Part shown: positions 14,701 through 21,195 of the stretch, piece by piece
Layout: the number at the start of each line of letters is the position of its first letter
Position numbering within the stretch: position 1 is the first letter of the stretch
Source of the DNA: DATBHM01 sp963772375
GTDB lineage: Bacteria > Actinomycetota > UBA4738 > JACQTL01
Assembly: GCA_963772375.1 (NCBI GenBank)
Contig: CAVYXG010000003.1
Coordinates: forward strand, 1 to 26,614
DNA: 26,614 nt
Direction: 5' to 3'
Notes under the pieces: model-generated
What the model was told of the DNA's origin: nothing
What the model saw: the letters and a program-made list of their open reading frames with translations, nothing else
Databases searched by the model: none
Translations under genes and position numbers: made by a program

Positions 14701-15651
14701 GAGTGGGTCCCCAGCGGGACCGTGGGCCAGTGGATGGACGCGCACTTCCCGGCGCACGTCATCGACCATCTCTCGCTCGTCACCGACACGGACCGCGGAC
14801 GGATCACCCGGGTGCGCGCGGTCTTCTCGGACGGCTCGTCCGTCGTCGGGTCGCCCGCGGACCCCGCGGCCGGTGTCATCGACCTGCGGTTCGCCCCGCG
14901 CACGACCTCGGGTGTCGCGATCTTCGTGGAGCGGGTGTTCGCTCCCCTCGGCCAGCCGAGGACGGTGGGGATCCGCGAGCTCCGGATCCCCGGGGTCGAC
15001 CCGATCCGGGGCGACCCCAACCAGGTCCCGCCCTGTTCGTACTCGTCGATGGAGATGGACGGGCGCACCGTGCCGGTGCGCCCCGACGGCACGGTGGGCG
15101 ACCTCCTCGCCGGCCGGGAGGTGGCGGTCCACACGTGCCAGGGGTTCCCGGTCACGCTGGTCCCGGGCTCGCACGTGCTGTGGGCCGGCGGCGCGCTGCA
15201 ACCCGACGACCTCTCGCTGCGGACGGGGGGCGAGGTCGCTCCGATGAGCCCGCCGGCGCCCTCGGTCGTCGCCACCACGGGGGCAGGGGGCTCGTTCCGG
15301 GTCCGCGTGACGAACGCGCGCGGGCCCTACTACCTGGTCCTCGGACAGAACTACGACCCCGAATGGTCGGCATCGATCGGCGGACGGGACCTGGGGGCGC
15401 CGATCCTCCTCGACGGCTACTCGGTCGGATGGCGGATCGCCGTTCCCGGGTCCTACGTGGTGTCGGTCACCTATCGCAAGCAGCGTCTCTACGACGTCGC
15501 CCTGATCGCCACGGCGCTCTTCCTTGCCGTGGGGATCACGGTCGTGGCGACGGCAGGGATACGGCGCCGTCGGGCGACCCGTCGACGGCCGCCCCGGCCC
15601 GGCCCGGTGGGGGGAGCGGGAGCGGCTCGAGGTCCCGTCGCATCAGGATGA
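11761..15651 (+). CDS. AftD-like (DUF3367) membrane arabinofuranosyltransferase homologue, copy 1
   Basis: Predicted product is 1296 residues (mycobacterial AftD is about 1400). I use GTG 11761, which leaves about 24 residues before helix 1, like copy 2; TTG 11635 and ATG 11662 lie inside or before the predicted promoter. Residues about 25-445 are a GT-C-type membrane domain whose first outer loop carries YVFDTHDSLWF (Asp50, Asp53), the likely catalytic acidic site. A long extracytoplasmic part follows, with two F5/8C (discoidin)-like carbohydrate-binding modules (about 725-860 with AFDGDPTTWW, and 950-1080 with ALDGNPSTEW). Then come a beta-rich module with YYLVLGQNYDPEW (about 1191) and a final helix (about 1246-1267). 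AftD proteins add alpha-1,3-arabinofuranose from decaprenyl-phosphate-arabinose to arabinan outside the membrane; whether arabinose is the sugar here is not shown. The last 116 bases overlap the convergent sulfotransferase gene. Confidence 0.88.
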   Translation: MAATVAARPRPLAAAHPPRNSRSRLVLWIALAVAMFALPFLSAPGNYVFDTHDSLWFHPATYLARSLSLWRSTPYLGLEQHDGLIFPMGVTVWGLRSIGLPIWVVERLWHGGLLFVSVAGTVLLVDAIRGTRTAVAPFVAGLAYTLTPATFGYGLTFTPVWLPAVLLPLLLVVVIRGIERPGLAWPVAFGLVTFCMGGGNGAPQVFVVLTALLLLSWLVFVERRVPVRRGLRFAGWSMLFFLGMNAYWLFLLSSPEVTNALKFTEQPTTINVASSASETIRGLGYWQFYGGDQVGPWVPAVQHSLSGPLLVVASFAVPIGAVASAWLVRWRLRLFFTLLAILAAFVAVGLYPVRSPSPFGRLLELAYNHVPGAGGLRTSYKAVAEMSLGLALLFGIGAEAAGRRTWSWAAAAFADGRTRLVRFGFVALVSLVVAANAYPLLTGGLYNPERSMSSLPGYWHQALSTLDRRDTTFRAFFVPSTSWTTAESTWGALKEHVDATDPEVNAVDPVRLPVEQRYGTNLVAAVEAPYLDGASPQGTAQLMRYLGVRDVVLQNDIDWRSSLSASPAEFGALRGDSDLAPSLAFGAPGEGIAAPPSGGGVGSIRPVQLLTVRGAVPMIRAEPATPVLLSGDGFGMAEAARDGLLAGGPPVLYTGSLAPASLGAVLRQTHPQVIVTDSNRRRVWFFTRPRAPRTNTLPAGATVAGRPTGFLLFGDRMATQSVAEYPGLRSITSSGYGSPFGTDPQFRPANAFDGDPTTWWFVRSVAHPEGAWIQADLRTPAFLSSVSVDQPTLTRLRTIRRYRLTFSDGSSVTAAAAPGRRTIIRFPGRFTSSVRITLTSVAIGHAGGGLSGAAIADIGIRGVDTVERVRVPDDLFRTADSLPAGGLELARLPFAYLFERAGNSYPGAPPEEVAISRRFDVAGTRRFDLAGTVRLNALASDAVIDRILFGRRSVTATSSSRLLGSPALRASAALDGNPSTEWVPSGTVGQWMDAHFPAHVIDHLSLVTDTDRGRITRVRAVFSDGSSVVGSPADPAAGVIDLRFAPRTTSGVAIFVERVFAPLGQPRTVGIRELRIPGVDPIRGDPNQVPPCSYSSMEMDGRTVPVRPDGTVGDLLAGREVAVHTCQGFPVTLVPGSHVLWAGGALQPDDLSLRTGGEVAPMSPPAPSVVATTGAGGSFRVRVTNARGPYYLVLGQNYDPEWSASIGGRDLGAPILLDGYSVGWRIAVPGSYVVSVTYRKQRLYDVALIATALFLAVGITVVATAGIRRRRATRRRPPRPGPVGGAGAARGPVASG

Positions 15652-17362
15652 CGCAGTTCCACATCGCGACCTCGCGGACCCCCGGGATCCTCCCGAGCCA
15701 CGACAGGCCCGGCCAGTACCGCGGTGTGACCTCGCGCACGGACACGGGGCGGGCCCGCAGCCCCGCGACGACCGGCCCCACGTCGACCCGGAACAGCGTC
15801 CGGCCCGGGGCGTGCATCGGCGGCCGGCCCCGGACGGCCGTCGCCATGCGCAGGCCCACCCGGGGACCGAGATAGTGGAACGGGCTCCAGTCGTGGCCCC
15901 CGAACGGTGAGTACCAGTTCGTCCACGACAGATAGATGACCCCGCCCGGACGGCAGACCCGGACCAGCTCGTCGATCGCCCGCCACGGCTCCGCCACGTG
16001 CTCGAGCACGTTCGAGCTCATGACGCCGTCGAACGACCCGTCCGGGAAGGGGAGCCGGAGGGCGTCGGCGACGGCCAGGGGCACGATCCTCGCCTCGCCC
16101 GCACGGCGGTCCTCGATGTCGACGGCGACGGACCGGGCCCCGGCCTCGGCCAGAACGAGGGGGAGGGCTCCTGCCCCGGTGCCCACGTCGAGCCAGCGCC
16201 CGCCGCGGACCCGGACTCCGCGGCTGGTCAGATAGCGCAGGGCCAGTCCGGAGACGGCCCGGCCGTAGGCGAGCGGCTCGCGTCGGTGAGCGAACGCCAG
16301 CCGGAGGGTGCGGACCATCTCGAGGGCGCCGGGGCCGCCCCCGTGATGCCGGCCCGCGGGGCCATCCCCGCCACCCGCATAGCCGTAGCGTTGCAGCGCT
16401 CCCCGCGTGAGGGCCCTGACGAGCGTCTGGTCCCGCCCAAGCATCGCCGTCCGCCACTCGTCGTCGAGCCGGATCGGCACCCGGCCGGTCGCGAATCTCA
16501 TCGGGTTCCCCGAGACGGTGTGCGAGGGGCGGAGCTGAGCCGAGCCCCCGTCGATGAACCCCAGGTCGGGCCGGTCCCCGAGCGACAGCCGGTCGATGAT
16601 GCGGCGGAGCTGCTCCTCCGGGGATGTCGCGAGATCCTCGTACCGGACGCGCACGTAGGGCATGCCAATCCTACCCGCCAGCTCGGCACCGAGGTTCGTT
16701 CCCGCCCAGGCCAAGGCCGTCCGCACGGCGGGATAGCGCGGCATCATCCGTCGTTCCCAGAAGATCTCCGGACGCTCCCGGACGCGCCGCCAGGAGTACG
16801 CCACGGCCCGGCTGTCCCGGATGAGGTGCACGACCCGGACGTCGAGCGCGGGGATCGTGCGGAGCACGTAGGCGTACTGGGGATCCTTCGAGGCGTCGAC
16901 GATGAACCGCGCCCCCGAGACGTCGCGGATCGCCGAGTACAGTGGCTCGAGGAACGCCGCGTACCGGGTCAACCGCCGGCGGTAGCCGGCCGGCCAGCCC
17001 CCCAGGATGATCCGGGGCCCGTTGGCGAACGCGTCGACCGAGGTCCGGACCCGCTCGACGACCAGCGGGTCGATCCGGTCGAACCCGCCGTACGCCCTCC
17101 GGACCACCTCGGTCCAGAACGGGCATTCGTGAAACGGCCGACCGCACCCGCAGAGCTGGTTCTCCCCGAACGACCGGGCCCAGACGTGCCGGAGCTCGCC
17201 GAACGACTGGAATCCGTCGATCTGTCCGAGGAGCCGCTCGAGCAGCGTGCTCCCGGTGCGCGCGTACCCGGCGATGAAGACCACGACCAGCCGGTTGTCC
17301 AGGTCCCTCACCCTCCGCCCGTCGACGAGGACCGCCTGCCCGCCCCCCGGGTGTGCCATCAT
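15536..17362 (-). CDS. Sulfotransferase fused to SAM-dependent methyltransferase
   Basis: Predicted product is 608 residues, from ATG 17362 (a second ATG follows at once; GGGATGG precedes). Residues about 25-325 are a PAPS-dependent sulfotransferase: 5'-phosphosulfate loop YARTGSTLLERL (33-44), a Cys-rich CGCGRPFHECPFW patch (71-83), and 3'-phosphate motif HLIRDSRAVAYSW (179-191). A Gly-rich linker (about 329-347) joins a class I methyltransferase (about 349-590): motif I LDVGTGAGAL (391-400), acidic VDIED after strand 2, and SSNVLEHVAEPW (449-460). No stop or ribosome binding site appears at the junction, so it reads as a true fusion. It would sulfate and methylate a glycan or lipid-linked sugar in the cytoplasm; both acceptors are unknown. 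The C-terminal 38 codons are low-complexity and overlap the end of the convergent AftD-like gene. Confidence 0.88.
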   Translation of the reverse strand: MMAHPGGGQAVLVDGRRVRDLDNRLVVVFIAGYARTGSTLLERLLGQIDGFQSFGELRHVWARSFGENQLCGCGRPFHECPFWTEVVRRAYGGFDRIDPLVVERVRTSVDAFANGPRIILGGWPAGYRRRLTRYAAFLEPLYSAIRDVSGARFIVDASKDPQYAYVLRTIPALDVRVVHLIRDSRAVAYSWRRVRERPEIFWERRMMPRYPAVRTALAWAGTNLGAELAGRIGMPYVRVRYEDLATSPEEQLRRIIDRLSLGDRPDLGFIDGGSAQLRPSHTVSGNPMRFATGRVPIRLDDEWRTAMLGRDQTLVRALTRGALQRYGYAGGGDGPAGRHHGGGPGALEMVRTLRLAFAHRREPLAYGRAVSGLALRYLTSRGVRVRGGRWLDVGTGAGALPLVLAEAGARSVAVDIEDRRAGEARIVPLAVADALRLPFPDGSFDGVMSSNVLEHVAEPWRAIDELVRVCRPGGVIYLSWTNWYSPFGGHDWSPFHYLGPRVGLRMATAVRGRPPMHAPGRTLFRVDVGPVVAGLRARPVSVREVTPRYWPGLSWLGRIPGVREVAMWNCVILMRRDLEPLPLPPPGRAGAAVDGSPDGAVSLPSPRP

Positions 17363-17465
17363 CCATCCCGATGAGGTGCGATGGTGTCGTCTGCACCGCG
17401 ATCCCGACCCCCCGGGCGGGCGTGAGGCCCGGGGATTCTAGCGGCAGCAGGTCGGCGGGTCGCCG

Positions 17466-17936
17466 GTGACGGACGAGCGCCACGGCCCGGTCCACGTCCG
17501 GCGACGTGCCGTGATCCTCTCCCTCGTCTTCCCCGTGGTGGCCTGGTTCTTCGCGTCGTGGGTCGGGCTGCTGGCGGGGCTCGTCGCCGTCGCCACGTGG
17601 TGGCTCCTGGCCGATCCCGGCCCGGTGGCCTGGGCGGTGGCCGTGGCGTGCCTGGCTGCGGCACCCTTCGCCCTGATCGTCCAGGGCCTCCCGCACACGG
17701 CAGTGGTGGGGGCCGACTTCGGAACCCGGCACTGGCTGGCGAACGATCTGGTCCTCGCGGCGCTCGTGTGGGCGGCGTTCGCGGCACTCATCGAGCTGCT
17801 GGCACTGACCGACCGCGGGGATCGCCGGCCGTGGCCGCCGTCCCTTCGGCTGCATCCCCGGGTTCGGGCCCGGTTCGTGGTCGTGCGAACGGCGGCCGAG
17901 CCGACGGAGACTCCGGCCTCAGCCGACCGCACCTGA
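17466..17936 (+). CDS. Small polytopic membrane protein of unknown function
   Basis: Predicted product is 156 residues from GTG 17466, with only a weak GGCGGG upstream. It has three or four hydrophobic segments (about residues 14-48, possibly two helices, then about 53-76 and 91-113), followed by a basic and then Thr/Ala/Pro-rich cytoplasmic-looking tail. It diverges from the sulfotransferase-methyltransferase gene (103-base gap, no convincing promoter seen) and its end overlaps the convergent methyltransferase gene by 18 bases. I recognise no family. Its envelope-gene setting fits a small accessory membrane protein, but nothing more specific can be supported. Confidence 0.65.
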   Translation: MTDERHGPVHVRRRAVILSLVFPVVAWFFASWVGLLAGLVAVATWWLLADPGPVAWAVAVACLAAAPFALIVQGLPHTAVVGADFGTRHWLANDLVLAALVWAAFAALIELLALTDRGDRRPWPPSLRLHPRVRARFVVVRTAAEPTETPASADRT

Positions 17937-18623
17937 GCTCTGCCCGTCGGTTGGTGACGGGGTGACGGCCACCACGTACCCGTACGCCGAGTACCGGCGC
18001 CATCGCCGCACCGCCCAGAGCTCCACGCGTATCACCGTGCCGATCAGGCGTTCGAGTGGCCGGATGATCCGCCGTGCGAAGCCCCACACCCAGTACACGA
18101 CGTTGAACTGCCCGGTGGCCCGGACCTCGAATCCCGATCGCCGGATGTCGGCGACGAGCGTGGCGTAACGGAACCGCGAGCGCACCGGCACCGATTCCCA
18201 CCGCGGCCACAGGTTCCGGGCGAGGCGCATGAGCGGGCTGTCCTCGCAGGTCTCGATGACGAGCATGGCCCCCCCGGGCCGCAGGACCCTGCGGACCTCG
18301 GACATGACGGCGATCGGGTCGGCCGCGTGGTGCAGGACGTGTGAGATGTACACGAGGTCGAACGCGCCCTCCCGGAACGGCATGCGTTCGCCCTCCGCGG
18401 CGACCACCGGCCCATCGCCCGCCGCCCGGCGGAGCAGCCCCAGCGACGTGTCCATCCCGACTACGGACCCGCCCCGCGCCAGCACCGGGAAGTGCGAACC
18501 GTCGCCGCACCCCAGGTCGAGGATCCTCGCGCCCGGCCCGAGGGACGCGAGCATTCGGCGTTCGGCGGGCAGATGGATGAACACGCGCTCGTCCCTCCCC
18601 GCCCAGCTGCTGTGCTCGTCCAT
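17919..18623 (-). CDS. Class I SAM-dependent methyltransferase
   Basis: Predicted product is 234 residues from ATG 18623, preceded by a modest GGGGAC site. Motif I is ILDLGCGDGS (34-43), followed by an acidic residue in VVGMD, and by DLVYISHVLHHAADP, typical of UbiE/Methyltransf_11 proteins. The RVLRPGGAMLVIET stretch is motif III. The C-terminal part has an aromatic and basic amphipathic region (NVVYWVWGFARRIIRPLERL), which could touch the membrane and suit a lipid-linked substrate. It diverges from the next methyltransferase gene across about 105 bases. The acceptor is unknown; an O-methyltransferase acting on a sugar is plausible from context only. Confidence 0.88.
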   Translation of the reverse strand: MDEHSSWAGRDERVFIHLPAERRMLASLGPGARILDLGCGDGSHFPVLARGGSVVGMDTSLGLLRRAAGDGPVVAAEGERMPFREGAFDLVYISHVLHHAADPIAVMSEVRRVLRPGGAMLVIETCEDSPLMRLARNLWPRWESVPVRSRFRYATLVADIRRSGFEVRATGQFNVVYWVWGFARRIIRPLERLIGTVIRVELWAVRRWRRYSAYGYVVAVTPSPTDGQSSGAVG

Positions 18624-18728
18624 GCGTCCCCGGTCTTTCTCGCCCCGGCGGCGTGCGATATCCGTCGGGCCGTCCACCCGTGGAATGATGGCAGCCCGGC
18701 CCCGACGCCACCCGAGGCGGCAGCGACC

Positions 18729-19673
18729 ATGACCCTCTCGACGACGATGGTTGATCCCCACGGAGCCGCACCCTCGTGCGAGGCGTGCGGGCACGCCACG
18801 GCGGGCTGGGCCGTCGGGGGAGGCTGCGTGCTGTGGCGGTGCCCGCAGTGCGAGCACCTGATGCGGGACCTCGACCGGTGCCGTGCGCACGCCAGGGAGC
18901 ATGCATGGGGCGGGGACGAGGGGTTCGACCGCGTCCGGACGTGGCTGACGATGCGGAACCTCCAGGACCTCCTGCCGAGCGGCCGGCGGCTCGATGTGCT
19001 GGAGATCGGGTTCGGCCGCGGCCTGCTCCTGCAGCGGTTCCTCGACCGGGGGGATTCGGTGTCCGGCGTCGATCCCGGCATGCTCGAACGCGAGATCCCC
19101 GAATCCCTCCGGCGGCGGGCCACGCTGTATGCGTCCACCGCGGAGTCGGCGGAGTTCCCGCCGGACGCGTTCGACCTCGTGTACGGCATCCACGTGGTCG
19201 AGCACCTGGAGGACCCGGCCGCGGTGTTCCGGGCCTGCCTGCGAGGGCTCCGACCCGGCGGGCTTCTCTACCTCGTCACGCCGGACGCCGCCTCCAGGGG
19301 GCTGACCCTGTTCCGCGATGCCTGGTGGAACCTCGAGGATCCGACGCACGTGCGGTTCTTCTCTCGGAGGTCCATCACGACCAGCCTGCGGGCCGCCGGC
19401 TTCGAGGACGTCCGGACGCGGACCCCCCGCGCGGACAGCATCACGCTCGAGATCGGCAGCGCGCTGCGGGCGATCGGTTGGGAGTCGGACGAGCATGGAA
19501 TCCTGGGCTCACGGCTCGCGCTGCCGATGTATGCGGCCCTCCTGCCGGTCGCGGTCGCCGCCCGGCTGCTCTGGCCGGCGCTTGCGCCGAGCATGGAGGT
19601 CGCCGCCCGCCGTCCGGTTGCAGCGCATGATCGATCCGCGCTCCCCGGAAGCCATAGAATAACGCGGGCATAA
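18729..19673 (+). CDS. SAM-dependent methyltransferase with N-terminal zinc-ribbon-like motif
   Basis: Predicted product is 314 residues from ATG 18729, with GAGGCGG about 9 bases upstream. Residues 17-41 hold two CxxC pairs (Cys17/Cys20 and Cys38/Cys41), a small zinc-binding module often seen at the front of sugar or natural-product methyltransferases. The class I fold follows: motif I VLEIGFGRGLL (90-100), VDPG, DLVYGIHVVEHLEDP, and a LRGLRPGGLLYLVTPD segment. A hydrophobic stretch near 260-285 may contact the membrane. It is not a close copy of the neighbouring minus-strand methyltransferase. The 3' end contains a probable promoter for the lipoprotein gene. Substrate unknown. Confidence 0.88.
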   Translation: MTLSTTMVDPHGAAPSCEACGHATAGWAVGGGCVLWRCPQCEHLMRDLDRCRAHAREHAWGGDEGFDRVRTWLTMRNLQDLLPSGRRLDVLEIGFGRGLLLQRFLDRGDSVSGVDPGMLEREIPESLRRRATLYASTAESAEFPPDAFDLVYGIHVVEHLEDPAAVFRACLRGLRPGGLLYLVTPDAASRGLTLFRDAWWNLEDPTHVRFFSRRSITTSLRAAGFEDVRTRTPRADSITLEIGSALRAIGWESDEHGILGSRLALPMYAALLPVAVAARLLWPALAPSMEVAARRPVAAHDRSALPGSHRITRA

Positions 19674-19682
19674 GCGGGGAGG
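19655..19682 (+). promoter_or_regulatory. Candidate -10 box and strong ribosome binding site of the lipoprotein gene
   Basis: TAGAAT (19655-19660) matches the -10 consensus at five of six bases, inside the 3' end of the methyltransferase gene; no clear -35 is seen. A strong GGGGAGG (19676-19682) stands 3 bases before ATG 19686 and gives good support for that start. Confidence 0.4.
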
Positions 19683-19685
19683 ATC

Positions 19686-21017
19686 ATGCTGATCTCGCGG
19701 CGGCATACGTTCCAACTGATTGGGTTGGGGGCAGCGACGACGCTGCTCGTGGTCGGGTGCAGCAGCGGCACGCCGGCTCCACCCGCGCCAGTGGTCGGCG
19801 GGATCGTCGGGTTCGACCAGCGAACCGCCGTCCTGAACGACTCGTCCCAGACCGGCGCCATCCCGACGGCGGACGAGTTCATGGCGTGCGGGTCGTCGAC
19901 GTCCACGTTCGCGGCCGAGATCGTCACCTCCGGCCCGACGAACGCGAAGGTCCGCTACGAGTGGGGACAGGTGGTGCCCGGGGTGCAGGCCATGGCTTCG
20001 GGCAAGGTGCTCGGCCTGACGTTCGTGAAGAACGGCGACCTGCCGTTCACGCACTCGCTCGGGCCGGACATGACGTTCGGGCTGCTGCTGGACCAGCCGT
20101 ACGCGCGGCTGGCGCAGGTGCTGGGGACCGGCCTCGGAGGCAACCGCCCGGGCATGCTGCACACCGAGCTCTCCCAGGACACCATTCCCCACGGCACCGA
20201 CGGGAACTACCTACCGGGCTTCACCCCCGAGAACGGCGACCGAATCGCGGTCCAGGGCCCGTGGATCGTCGACTGCGGCCACGACGACTTCCACACGGAG
20301 ATCCACCCGGCCACGTTCACCGCGATCGGACGGCAGGAGGGCTCCTCGACCGTCTCGAACGCGTTCTACAGCCCCTATGCGGTCTCCCAGCTGTTCACGC
20401 CCGACCCGTCGAAGGTGACGGACTTCGCCGACGCGTCCCGGTTCACGGACCCGAACACCTCGGCCTTCCCGCTGTACGTGTACCACCTGCTCGCCGGCCT
20501 CGCCGGCGCTGGGCCGGAGGCGTTCCAGGGGAACGACCGGCTGGAGTCGCACGTCCTGATCGATGCCACGCCGCACATCCCGGAGACCACCTGGTACGTC
20601 TGCGCTCCCGGTTCGAAGCCGTCGGGCGGCACGCTGTCGGTGAGCGCCGACTTCACCACCCGATCCGGCGTCAAGATCACCGTGACCCCCAACGACGACA
20701 TCGGTTGCGCCCAGGCCGAGGTGTCCATCGGCTCGAACTACGCGCCGGCGTCGATCGTCCGCAATGACTGCACGCTGAGCTGGCAGATCCTCAACCAGCA
20801 GGCCCAGGCGGCGCTGCTCCTGCCCGGCCTCGACGTGCAGAAGGCCATCGACGCGCTCGTCCCGGCATCGATCGTGGACGAGGTGAACAAGGACCCCATC
20901 GTGGACTGCTTCGACCCGCTGGAGGTGCCGCAGATCACCTCGGGCCAGGGGATCAAGGTCTCGGACGCGCAGCCCTACCCGTTCTACGGCCAGGTCAAGG
21001 TGAGCTGGAAGTCCTAG
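19686..21017 (+). CDS. Secreted lipoprotein with His/Asp-rich motif, function unknown
   Basis: Predicted product is 443 residues from ATG 19686. The N-terminus is a lipoprotein signal (basic SRR, hydrophobic stretch, lipobox VVGC with Cys25 as the lipidated residue); the SRRHTF start faintly resembles a Tat motif. The mature protein has a segment WIVDCGHDDFHTEIHP (193-208) with His199, Asp200, His203, Glu205 and His207, which looks like a metal site. C-terminal to it are a beta-rich region with paired Cys and a final domain ending in an exposed-looking FYGQVKVSWKS. I do not recognise the family. It begins 12 bases after the methyltransferase gene, has its own strong ribosome binding site, and is followed by a terminator, so it is probably expressed as its own unit. 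Confidence 0.78.
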   Translation: MLISRRHTFQLIGLGAATTLLVVGCSSGTPAPPAPVVGGIVGFDQRTAVLNDSSQTGAIPTADEFMACGSSTSTFAAEIVTSGPTNAKVRYEWGQVVPGVQAMASGKVLGLTFVKNGDLPFTHSLGPDMTFGLLLDQPYARLAQVLGTGLGGNRPGMLHTELSQDTIPHGTDGNYLPGFTPENGDRIAVQGPWIVDCGHDDFHTEIHPATFTAIGRQEGSSTVSNAFYSPYAVSQLFTPDPSKVTDFADASRFTDPNTSAFPLYVYHLLAGLAGAGPEAFQGNDRLESHVLIDATPHIPETTWYVCAPGSKPSGGTLSVSADFTTRSGVKITVTPNDDIGCAQAEVSIGSNYAPASIVRNDCTLSWQILNQQAQAALLLPGLDVQKAIDALVPASIVDEVNKDPIVDCFDPLEVPQITSGQGIKVSDAQPYPFYGQVKVSWKS

Positions 21018-21040
21018 CTTCCGGAGGTCGCCCCACGACT

Positions 21041-21083
21041 GGGCCGGGCGCCGCAGGGTCTCCCGGGACCGGCCCCTTTTCTT
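21041..21083 (+). terminator. Rho-independent terminator after the lipoprotein gene
   Basis: GGGCCGG (21041-21047) pairs perfectly with CCGGCCC (21069-21075), with further pairing possible inside, and is followed by a T-rich tail (CTTTTCTT) ending at 21083. It lies 24 bases after the stop codon and separates the lipoprotein gene from the second AftD-like gene. Confidence 0.65.
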
Positions 21084-21195
21084 GCCGGAGGCGAACGGCG
21101 CATGCACACTCGTTCGCGCATGGAGCAACGCGGGATGTCCGGCTGGCGACTCGGGCCCGTATGTGCCGCACCAGGCCGGGGAAGCGACGACTGAC

